63,566 nucleotides of DNA from Bacteroidales bacterium. GTDB lineage: Bacteria; Bacteroidota; Bacteroidia; Bacteroidales; JAADGE01. Below, in pieces: positions 55,342 to 62,854 of this stretch. Position numbers and translations under genes: made by a program. The notes under the pieces are model-generated. The model did not search any database. It was not told the DNA's origin and saw only the letters and a program-made list of their open reading frames with translations. Where the stretch lies: assembly GCA_021648725.1 (NCBI GenBank), contig JAKISF010000019.1, forward strand, positions 1-63,566, written 5' to 3'. The stretch's first letter is position 1. Each line of letters opens with the position of its first letter.

Positions 55342-55438
55342 TTCTGACAACCTTTCAAAAATCTTTGACCACCCTTTAACTATCTTTTGACCTTTTAAAA
55401 ACAACCTTTGACCACCTTTTAACTATCTTTTCAACAAC
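55342..55438 (-). repeat. 11-bp degenerate array between rnfC and the four-helix-bundle gene
   Basis: Coding-strand units, starting nine bases after the rnfC stop: TTGTTGAAAAG, ATAGTTAAAAG, GTGGTCAAAGG, TTGTTTTTAAAA, GGTCAAAAG, ATAGTTAAAGG, GTGGTCAAAGA, TTTTTGAAAGG, TTGTCAGAATC. Seven of nine are within a base of 11 bp. The TT-type and TC-type units tend to alternate, giving a 22-bp higher-order period. No inverted arm is present on this side. Confidence 0.78.
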
Positions 55439-55446
55439 ATAATTTC

Positions 55447-56781
55447 TTACTTCATACTTCTTGCACGTCTTAATGCTCCTACTTGGTTTTTTCCTAATCT
55501 TATATAATCCAATAATGGTCTGTCTGACGGACATACATAACTGCAAGAGCCACATTCGATACAATCCATGACATCTTCTTTTTCTGATCTTTCAATTAAT
55601 GCTTTTTCAGCAACTGTCATCAGCAAGAAAGGTTCTAATCCCATCGGGCAAACTTCAACACATTTTGCACATCTTATACATGGTTTAAATGCTCTTCTTT
55701 TCGACTCATCTTTCGGCATAATTAATATACCAGAAGTTCCTTTTGCAACAGGAACATCTGTTGTATTAAGAGCTTTTCCCATCATGGGGCCTCCGCTGAT
55801 AATTTTTCCTGTATCTTCGGGCAAACCTCCTGATGCTTCAATTAAATCCTTTACCGGAGTGCCGAATCTTACAAGATAATTACCGGGATTTTTTACAGAT
55901 TTTCCGGTAATTGTTACAACACGTTCAATTAACGGCTTATTTTTTTGAACTGCTTCATATACAGCATAGGCTGTTCCTACATTATGGACTACGGCCTCTA
56001 CTGCAATAGGTAAACCTCCCGAAGGAACTTCTCTGCCCGTAACAGCTTTTATTAATTGTTTTTCTCCTCCTTGCGGATATTGAACTTTTAACGGAACAAC
56101 AGTTATTCCTTTATAATCTTTTAATAAGCTGTTAAGATGAGAAATTGCATCAGATTTATTATTTTCAATTCCGATTATTGCCTTATCAACTTTTAAGGCT
56201 TTCATTAAAATTTCTGTTCCGACAAGCATTTCTTTGCCTTTCTCCAACATTAATCTGTGATCAGACGTAAGATACGGTTCACATTCAACACCGTTGATAA
56301 TCAGAATTTCTGCTTTTGTTCCTTTCGGCGGCATTAATTTAACATGAGAAGGAAAAGTTGCTCCTCCTAAACCTACAACACCTGCTTCTTGAACTTTTTT
56401 AATAATTTCTTCCGAACTATAGTTAAAGTCTTTTATAAAATCTTCGCTTCTGTCAATTTTCTCATCCCATTCATCTCCTTCAACATTAATTATTACGGCT
56501 TGTTTTTTATATCCGCTTGTATCTATAACAGCATCAACTTTAAAAACCTTGCCTGAAACCGAAGAATGAATATTTGCTGACACAAAACCACCTTGCTCTG
56601 CTATTACTTGTCCGACTTTTACAATATCTCCTTTCTTTACCGAAACTTTTGCAGGTGCCCCGATATGTTGAGACACAGGAATACTTACTTGCTTCGGGAT
56701 TGCTAAAACCTCAATTTTTTTATCTGCCGATAATTTGTTTTCGGGAGGATGAATGCCTCCTTTCGGGAATGTTTTTAACAT
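55447..56781 (-). CDS. rnfC: Ion-translocating oxidoreductase complex subunit RnfC
   Basis: 444 aa. The N-terminus TFPKGGIHPPENKLSADK is the family signature. The FMN/NADH-binding core has VVGLGGATFPSHVKLMPPKG and ILIINGVECEPYLTSDHRLM. Two 4Fe-4S motifs follow near the end: CIRCAKCVEVCPMGLEPF and CIECGSCSYVCPSDRPL. It passes electrons between RnfB's clusters and NAD+ at the cytosolic face. It begins 21 nt after the rnfB stop. Immediately after its stop the first repeat array begins. Confidence 0.97.
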   Translation of the reverse strand: MLKTFPKGGIHPPENKLSADKKIEVLAIPKQVSIPVSQHIGAPAKVSVKKGDIVKVGQVIAEQGGFVSANIHSSVSGKVFKVDAVIDTSGYKKQAVIINVEGDEWDEKIDRSEDFIKDFNYSSEEIIKKVQEAGVVGLGGATFPSHVKLMPPKGTKAEILIINGVECEPYLTSDHRLMLEKGKEMLVGTEILMKALKVDKAIIGIENNKSDAISHLNSLLKDYKGITVVPLKVQYPQGGEKQLIKAVTGREVPSGGLPIAVEAVVHNVGTAYAVYEAVQKNKPLIERVVTITGKSVKNPGNYLVRFGTPVKDLIEASGGLPEDTGKIISGGPMMGKALNTTDVPVAKGTSGILIMPKDESKRRAFKPCIRCAKCVEVCPMGLEPFLLMTVAEKALIERSEKEDVMDCIECGSCSYVCPSDRPLLDYIRLGKNQVGALRRARSMK

Positions 56782-56802
56782 TTTTATTAGATTTTATAAT
56801 CC

Positions 56803-57744
56803 TTATTCAGTTTTATTTTCTTTATTATCGGTTTCTTTTGCCGAATTTTCTTTCGCAACTTTTATTAAATCAACTTCTTTCTTTTCTGTTGCAGTTTTTT
56901 TCTCTACTGCCGGTTTTGCTTTTCTCGGAGGTAAATTTACTTCCCATATTGCATTAGTCGGGCAAACTCCTACACATTTTCTGCAAAGAACACATTTAAC
57001 CGGGTCGATATATGATAAAAAGTTTTCAATTGTAATTGCATCATACTTACATTCTTTCAGACATAATGTACAACCGGTACATGCAACTGCACAGGCTTTT
57101 TTTGCTGTTCCCCCCCTGTCTTGGTTAATACAAGAAACAAATATTCTTCTGCTTTTCTTTCCTGCCGGTCTAAGTTCAATAATATCTTTCGGGCAAGCTT
57201 CAACACAAGCACCGCATGCCGTACACATATCTTCAATAACAACAGGAAGGTTTGTTTCGGGATCCATATACATTGCATCAAAACCGCAAGCATCAACACA
57301 CTCTCCTAATCCCAGACAACCATATTGACAAGCTGTTTCTCCGGCATACAGATTATGCTGAATTGTACAATTTAATGCACTGTCGAATTCGGTTGTTTTT
57401 TTTCTGAATTGAGGAGCACCGTTACATCTTATGACAGCAATGAGCTTTTCTTTTTCACTTGCTGTTTTTCCCAATACTTTTGCAACTGCTGCCATTGTTT
57501 CATTACCTCCTACAGGGCAATTCAAACTGTCTAAATCATCTGCTTTAACACAAGCCTCTGCAAAATTACGACAACCGGGAAAACCGCAACCGCCGCAATT
57601 TGCTGCCGGTAATGCTTCTTCAACTTCGTCAATACGAGGATCTTCAAAAACTTTAAATTTTTGAGATGCCCAATACAAAATAATTGCAGCAATTATTCCT
57701 ACGGAACTTACTGTTATTATTGTTGCTATTACTACTTCATTCAT
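56803..57744 (-). CDS. rnfB: Ion-translocating oxidoreductase complex subunit RnfB
   Basis: 313 aa. An N-terminal helix (IATIITVSSVGIIAAIILYW) precedes the Fe-S motif at C50, C53 and C58 (NCGGCGFPGCRNFAEAC). Further Cys clusters include CQYGCLGLGECVDACGF, CTACGACVEACPKDII, CTGCTLCLKECKYDAI and CVLCRKCVGVCPTNAI, the ferredoxin-accepting chain of iron-sulfur centres. A Lys/Glu-rich tail of about 50 residues (KPAVEKKTATEKKEVDLIKV) extends past the last cluster, which is not needed for the core fold. It is the first rnf gene, 19 nt after rseC. Confidence 0.97.
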   Translation of the reverse strand: MNEVVIATIITVSSVGIIAAIILYWASQKFKVFEDPRIDEVEEALPAANCGGCGFPGCRNFAEACVKADDLDSLNCPVGGNETMAAVAKVLGKTASEKEKLIAVIRCNGAPQFRKKTTEFDSALNCTIQHNLYAGETACQYGCLGLGECVDACGFDAMYMDPETNLPVVIEDMCTACGACVEACPKDIIELRPAGKKSRRIFVSCINQDRGGTAKKACAVACTGCTLCLKECKYDAITIENFLSYIDPVKCVLCRKCVGVCPTNAIWEVNLPPRKAKPAVEKKTATEKKEVDLIKVAKENSAKETDNKENKTE

Positions 57745-57763
57745 TATAAATAATTTAAATATC

Positions 57764-58219
57764 TTAAATGTTTACGGCACCCGTTTTCGGGTAAACAATT
57801 GATTTTTTTATTGAAAATGAAAATGTTTTTTTTAGTTTATCTTTTGTTAAATATACTACTAAATAATAAGGGGCTAATGCACCTAAAGCTACTAAACCGG
57901 CAAATAATTCATTTTCGGTAAAAGATAACATTATAATCATTGTTACAAGCAATACCAAAAAAGGCAAAATATAGCCGATAAATAATGCTCTGAACCCTAA
58001 TGATTGTTTATAATACACTTCAACATGCTCTCCTTGTTTATATTCATTTGGGTTTGCAACAAACACATCAACTATTTTTTCTTCAACATCAGAAACAGAG
58101 CAAGAACCTTTTACCGAACAAGACGCACAACTTGAATGACTTATAATGCTGACTTGCAACTCACTGCCTTTAACTTCCTTAATGATTCCCTTATGCTCTA
58201 TTTGTACATTTTTCCCCAC
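57764..58219 (-). CDS. rseC: RseC/SoxR-reducing-system family membrane protein
   Basis: 151 aa. The cytosolic N-terminus ends with a conserved Cys cluster, ISHSSCASCSVKGSCSVSD (C-x2-C-x5-C). Two membrane helices follow (ALFIGYILPFLVLLVTMIIM and ELFAGLVALGALAPYYLVVY). RseC-like proteins are commonly encoded with Rnf and, in E. coli, are needed to reduce SoxR together with Rsx/Rnf. Its place as the first gene of the Rnf operon supports a supporting role for the complex. Confidence 0.9.
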   Translation of the reverse strand: MGKNVQIEHKGIIKEVKGSELQVSIISHSSCASCSVKGSCSVSDVEEKIVDVFVANPNEYKQGEHVEVYYKQSLGFRALFIGYILPFLVLLVTMIIMLSFTENELFAGLVALGALAPYYLVVYLTKDKLKKTFSFSIKKSIVYPKTGAVNI

Positions 58220-58507
58220 ACCAAAATTTTAAAACTGCAAATTTAAGTAATTAGAATTAATCAACTCATTTTATAAAACATAAATTTTAATTTAGAACGG
58301 TTTTAAATAAATGCTGTATTCTATTAAATTAGATAAATTATGAGATTTTTTAAAACTTCAACTTCTGAGAATACTATTCATAATTATGTGCCGGAACATA
58401 TTCTTTAAATCCTGCAAAAAAACGGAACTTATGTATTTTTCGACTTTTTATGCGAATACAAAAATTTAAATTGTTGCAAATTAACTAAACGGCACAAGTA
58501 AAATTAT

Positions 58508-58720
58508 TTATCTTAGATATCCTGTTCCTCTTTCTTGAACAACATTAATAAAATTTTGTATTGAGCGGTTATAACCCTTTTCGATATCATCAGGAAAATA
58601 ACAGGCAGGCAATTCATCGTTTCTTCTGTGAGAAGCAATACAGTCGCAACATATTCCTTTAGTTGAGCACGGATATGAACAATTACACTTTTTTAAATTA
58701 TTAGCCTTTTTACATTCCAT
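58508..58720 (-). CDS. Cysteine-rich small protein, DUF6485 type
   Basis: 70 aa with eight cysteines in [34 protein letters not shown] and ELPACYFP. The pattern fits the DUF6485 family of short Cys-rich proteins in anaerobes, which probably bind zinc or an iron-sulfur centre. The function is unknown. It starts at an ATG. A 288-nt stretch lies between it and rseC, AT-rich with no gene or strong hairpin, and likely holds the Rnf operon promoter. The thioredoxin-fold gene ends 37 nt downstream on the same strand. Confidence 0.8.
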   Translation of the reverse strand: MECKKANNLKKCNCSYPCSTKGICCDCIASHRRNDELPACYFPDDIEKGYNRSIQNFINVVQERGTGYLR

Positions 58721-58757
58721 AGTTTTTATTTTTAATTTATTGTTGTTTTAAAAAAAA

Positions 58758-59864
58758 TCACAAAATATCTTTAAGAATTTCATCTAATTCTTCGGCACTT
58801 AGATTTGAACCTATTATTTTACCGTTTTTATCTAATAAATAATTTACGGGGAAAGTTCTGATACCGTACAGCTTAACAACATCTGAATCTAAACCTTTTA
58901 TATCTGACACACATATCCAATTTATTTTGTCAGCTTCAATTACTTGCTTCCATTGTTTTTTATTTCTTTCCAAACAAGCTTGAAAAATCTCGAAACCTTT
59001 CGGCTTAAACTTATCATATAATTTTTTATATTCGGGATTTCTGCTTCGGCTTAATCCGTGCCATGATGCTGCAAAATCAAGCAATACATATTTTCCTTGT
59101 AATGAGGATAAAGAAATGTTTGTTTCTGATGTATCGGGCAATGAAAAATCAGGTGCCTGCATTCCGTCTTGTGTTCTTTTTCTTACTTCAATTTTATCTG
59201 AGAGTTCTTTATAATATACCGAAGTTCTTACCGTATCTTTAAAGTTTTCGGTTATTTTTTCAAGTTCATTTAAAGGTAAATAATCTGCTAAGCTTCGAGA
59301 TGCAATGAATGTTGAAACAAAGCTTTCGTTATTTTCTTTAACATATTTCAAAATAAAATTCATTTGCTCTTCCGAAACTGCTCTGAAATCGGTTTCTAAT
59401 TCTGTCAGTAATGCTGTATCGTTGTTAGACATAGCAATGTCTTTTTGTTCATAAATTTTACTTTGTTTATTTTCAAACACAACATTATTTTCTAAAAATG
59501 CAACATATTCGGCATGTGTTTTTGAACCTTGCACTTCAACCATGCCTTGTTTATTATAATCTGCATTTACCTGAACATGATTGGGTTCCATAAAAAATTC
59601 AATAATAATTTGTCCGTCATCAACAATAAGGTAGTATAGTTCAGGGGTGTTGATTTTAACATGTTTAAACTTGAATTTACTTTTGGTCATAAATAAGGAA
59701 TCAATTGTAACAAGCTTACCGTCAAGATATTTACCTAATACAACTTTCCCTTCAAAATAACCTGTTATATATCCCTTTATTAAGTAATCATTTTCTTTTT
59801 TATAAGAATTTTTGCAAGAAAAGAATACTAAAAAAGAAATAATAAGTATGATAAGTTTTTTCAT
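58758..59864 (-). CDS. TlpA-like thioredoxin-fold lipoprotein lacking both catalytic cysteines
   Basis: 368 aa from ATG 59864 (59870 is an alternative), where KKLIILIISFLVFFSC is a lipoprotein signal with Cys17. A DUF4369-like N-terminal domain (YLIKGYITGYFEGKVVLGKY) and helices lead to a TlpA/AhpC-type domain from about 240 (DFSLPDTSETNISLSSLQGK). The active site, normally WCxxC, reads SWHGLSRSRNP (codons 59049-59063): Cys-to-His and Cys-to-Ser. The cis-Pro segment GIRTFPVNYLLDKNGKIIG is kept. The protein cannot act as a thiol oxidoreductase in the standard way; binding or scaffold roles are possible. The change is in clean coding sequence, not a frameshift. Confidence 0.88.
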   Translation of the reverse strand: MKKLIILIISFLVFFSCKNSYKKENDYLIKGYITGYFEGKVVLGKYLDGKLVTIDSLFMTKSKFKFKHVKINTPELYYLIVDDGQIIIEFFMEPNHVQVNADYNKQGMVEVQGSKTHAEYVAFLENNVVFENKQSKIYEQKDIAMSNNDTALLTELETDFRAVSEEQMNFILKYVKENNESFVSTFIASRSLADYLPLNELEKITENFKDTVRTSVYYKELSDKIEVRKRTQDGMQAPDFSLPDTSETNISLSSLQGKYVLLDFAASWHGLSRSRNPEYKKLYDKFKPKGFEIFQACLERNKKQWKQVIEADKINWICVSDIKGLDSDVVKLYGIRTFPVNYLLDKNGKIIGSNLSAEELDEILKDIL

Positions 59865-59963
59865 ATTCATAAAATTAATTATTCGGTGTTTTGACTTATG
59901 CAAAGATAATTTATTTTCAGAATTCATTAAATTTTTAAATCTTCGCAGGCTCAAAATTCAAAT

Positions 59964-60584
59964 ATGAACGATATTTTTGAAAACGGAAGGAAACTGCCGC
60001 TGATTCAGGAATTTTATACAATTCAGGGCGAAGGTTATCATACGGGGAAAGCTGCATATTTTATAAGAATAGGCGGTTGTGATATAGGCTGTAGTTGGTG
60101 CGATACAAAAGTTTCGTGGAATACTGATTCGCATACATTAGCATCAACGAAAGGAATTATCGAAAAAGCATATTTATCCGAAGCAAAATCAATTGTTGTA
60201 ACCGGAGGTGAACCGTTAAGTTATGATTTGAATTATTTAATACGAAAGGCAAAAGAAAAAAACTTACAAACTTTTCTTGAAACTTCCGGAGCTTACGAAT
60301 TATCAGGAGAATGGGATTGGGTTTGTTTATCTCCAAAAAAACAAAAGCCTCCTTTGGCAGATATATATTCAAAAGCTGATGAACTAAAAATGATTATTTT
60401 TAAAAATGAAGATTTGCTTTGGGCAGAGGAGTGCTCAAAAAAAGTATCTGAAAACTGTAAGTTATATTTACAACCCGAATGGAGTAACAGAGAAGAAAAT
60501 ACTTTAAGAATAATAGAATACGTGAAAAAGAATCCTAAATGGAATTTATCCGTTCAACTTCATAAATATTTGCATATTCCGTAA
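59964..60584 (+). CDS. queE: 7-carboxy-7-deazaguanine synthase QueE
   Basis: 206 aa, usual length. The radical-SAM motif is C39-x3-C43-x2-C46 in GGCDIGCSWCDTKVSWN. The substrate-side N-terminus EFYTIQGEGYHTGKAAYFIR and VVTGGEPLSYDLNYL are conserved, as is the end LSVQLHKYLHIP. It converts 6-carboxytetrahydropterin to 7-carboxy-7-deazaguanine on the way to queuosine. No queC, queD or queF is in the window. It is divergent from the lipoprotein gene by 100 nt and convergent with the SPOR-domain gene. Confidence 0.95.
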   Translation: MNDIFENGRKLPLIQEFYTIQGEGYHTGKAAYFIRIGGCDIGCSWCDTKVSWNTDSHTLASTKGIIEKAYLSEAKSIVVTGGEPLSYDLNYLIRKAKEKNLQTFLETSGAYELSGEWDWVCLSPKKQKPPLADIYSKADELKMIIFKNEDLLWAEECSKKVSENCKLYLQPEWSNREENTLRIIEYVKKNPKWNLSVQLHKYLHIP

Positions 60585-60592
60585 TTATCAAC

Positions 60593-60632
60593 ATAAAAAA
60601 CAAAGGCTCTTCAGTTAAGAAAAGCCTTTGTT
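60593..60632 (-). terminator. Rho-independent terminator, mainly for the SPOR-domain gene
   Basis: AACAAAGGCT at 60599-60608 pairs with AGCCTTTGTT at 60623-60632. On the minus strand the stem is followed by TTTTATG. It also lies just after queE, whose plus-strand run is weaker. Confidence 0.85.
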
Positions 60633-60645
60633 AATACCTGTAAAT

Positions 60646-62766
60646 CTATTTATACCAACTTATTTCTCTTATAAATGCATCCGTAAATCCCATACTGTGA
60701 ATTGTTACGAGATATTTCTCAGCATCAGATTTGAATTTATATTTTCCGTATGTATAATGATTTAAATTATCATTTCCGCTTCTGATTTTTACCTTTCCTC
60801 TGAAATCTTTAAAGAATCTGTGTTCTTTTGATATTTTTCTGGAGAAAGCACCTAATTGAATTGTGTAAACACCGCTTATTCCTCCGTCATCTAAATCATC
60901 TTGATTTGTATCAGTATTATCAACAACATCAGTAAAGGCATTATTTGCACCTTGTTTATCTAAAATTGTAACTAACACATCTTTATCGGTATTTTTATAT
61001 TCCAATAAATCAACATATATCATATTTTCGGTAACGCCTTCACGTTTCAGATAATCTATAATATTTTGCTTTCTTTTTTTTGCAATTTTCTCATCTGTAC
61101 CGTTTTTTGTAGAAATATTAACAACTAAGTCGTTATTTTCCGACATAAAATCAGACAAAACATTCAGGAACAGATAGTTTTCATTATTTAAATCAGAGCT
61201 GCCTTCTTCAAAATCTAAAGAATACACTTTATGAACTTTGCCTCTGTTAATTTTATCTAAATTATAATTTCCTAAATCTTTTTCAATTTCATCGTCATAA
61301 GGAGCTGAAAAGGTAAATGCTTCAAAAAAATGTTCGGGAGCTTCTGCGGAAGCGAAATAATTATTATCTCTGTCAACATTTGCCGAAAAATCGCCGTCAG
61401 TTTTTTGATTAAAGAATCTTTTCTTTGTAGCAATATTGCTTATTTTTACATCGCATTCAGTTCCTGTTTCACTTTGCACGTTTCCGCTTACTAAAAGATG
61501 ATATAGTGATGAGTCTGAATAATTCACTAAAAAGATATCTCCCCTGCCCTTTCCTTCCGGGCGTTTTGACATAAAATAGGCTTTTTTATTATCGCTTGTT
61601 TCAAAATAAAAAATATCATCTTCTACAGAATTAACGGGCATTCCGAGATTAACAGGTTTTCCGAATTTAGTGGGACTTGCTCCTTTTGATTTGAAAATAT
61701 CATACCCGCCGATAGAATTGTGCCCTTTTGAACTAAAAAACAATGTTCCGTCAGCATGTATATAAGGACTTTCTTCGTCAAATTTTGTATTTATTTTTTT
61801 TCCGAGGTTTTTTGCATCCGTCCAATTTCCGTTTTTATCTTTTTTTATGTAATAAATATCTTTTCCGCCTTTTCCTCCGGGGCGATTACTTGAAAAATAA
61901 ACAATGTTTCTTTCTTGATTCATTGATGCATGAGTTTCGCTGTATTTTGAATTTACGGCTTTAAATTTTTCGGGTTTTGTCCAGTTATTTCCTGAATATT
62001 GGCTTGTGTATATATCTCCGCTTTTGTAAACCAACATAAATGTGCCGTCTTTAGAAACCCAGCAACTTGCTTCATTATCTTTTGAATTTAAAGGTTTTGA
62101 ATAAGGATCGGGTTCTTTATCATTTTCATTATCTATATTAATGAAAAATATATTTTCATCATATTCTCCGTCCTCTGTTTTTTCAGTTCTGAAAGATGTT
62201 TTTTCTTTTGAGGTATAAACAAAAATTCCTTTATCTTCAATTAAAAACGGAGAATGCTGTGTATATTCGGTATTTATAGCATTACCGGGAGAACTGATTT
62301 TAATTTTTCTTTTCTTTTTAAATTCTTCAATTGCAGCTTCCGAAGCCCTTATTTCATTTTCAAGAATTGCAATTGACTTGTATTTTTTATATTCTTTATT
62401 GATAACAAGCTCGTTATAAGTTCGAATCGCTTCCTCAAACATATGATTTGCATGATATGCTTTTCCTAATAAAAACTTTGCATCTAAAAAACCTTTACTG
62501 TTATTCTTTTTCTCAAATAATATAACCGCTTTTTGAAGTGCTGCAATTGACATATTATTTCTGTCGGGAGTTCTCAGGTAGCACTCTCCTAAGTTCATGT
62601 GATATACTGCTTTTTCGGGATCTTTTTCAATTAATTTCTCATAAGCTTTAATTGCATCAGGAAAATTTCCGGCAAGTAATAACTTCTCTGCATTCTTTGC
62701 ACTTTGCGAAAAAGAAAGAGTTGTAATAAAAAATAATGAAATAAAGGTTAGTACATATTTTCTCAT
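60646..62766 (-). CDS. TPR/PD40 envelope protein with degenerate OmpA-like and C-terminal SPOR domains
   Basis: 706 aa. A signal peptide (LTFISLFFITTLSFSQ) is followed by TPR helices (LLAGNFPDAIKAYEKLIEKD, YHMNLGECYLRTPDR) and PD40-type repeats (NIVYFSSNRPGGKGGKDIYY, GTLFFSSKGHNSIGGYDIFK). Near 540-610 there is a poorly conserved OmpA-like segment (FEEGSSDLNNENYLFLNVLS) lacking the usual GHTD motif. The last 75 residues form a SPOR domain (YTIQLGAFSRKISKEHRFFK, YGKYKFKSDAEKYLVTIHSM), which binds denuded septal glycan. It is related to the 42990-44975 gene but carries a different wall anchor. A strong terminator follows; it is likely monocistronic. Confidence 0.88.
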   Translation of the reverse strand: MRKYVLTFISLFFITTLSFSQSAKNAEKLLLAGNFPDAIKAYEKLIEKDPEKAVYHMNLGECYLRTPDRNNMSIAALQKAVILFEKKNNSKGFLDAKFLLGKAYHANHMFEEAIRTYNELVINKEYKKYKSIAILENEIRASEAAIEEFKKKRKIKISSPGNAINTEYTQHSPFLIEDKGIFVYTSKEKTSFRTEKTEDGEYDENIFFINIDNENDKEPDPYSKPLNSKDNEASCWVSKDGTFMLVYKSGDIYTSQYSGNNWTKPEKFKAVNSKYSETHASMNQERNIVYFSSNRPGGKGGKDIYYIKKDKNGNWTDAKNLGKKINTKFDEESPYIHADGTLFFSSKGHNSIGGYDIFKSKGASPTKFGKPVNLGMPVNSVEDDIFYFETSDNKKAYFMSKRPEGKGRGDIFLVNYSDSSLYHLLVSGNVQSETGTECDVKISNIATKKRFFNQKTDGDFSANVDRDNNYFASAEAPEHFFEAFTFSAPYDDEIEKDLGNYNLDKINRGKVHKVYSLDFEEGSSDLNNENYLFLNVLSDFMSENNDLVVNISTKNGTDEKIAKKRKQNIIDYLKREGVTENMIYVDLLEYKNTDKDVLVTILDKQGANNAFTDVVDNTDTNQDDLDDGGISGVYTIQLGAFSRKISKEHRFFKDFRGKVKIRSGNDNLNHYTYGKYKFKSDAEKYLVTIHSMGFTDAFIREISWYK

Positions 62767-62854
62767 AATAGTTTACTTTTTTTAACAGATATGCAACAAT
62801 CGTGCAAAAAATTAATAAGACAAATAAGCCGTAATATTAATAAATAATTAATTA

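Noticed and set aside
53540-55438. The arrays as a CRISPR locus
   Set aside because: The unit is about 11 bp, degenerate, with no unique spacers of 25-40 bp and no cas genes nearby.
56753-57328. A 191-aa plus-strand frame opposite rnfC/rnfB
   Set aside because: It is antisense to two clear Rnf genes; its composition is the mirror of their coding sequence.
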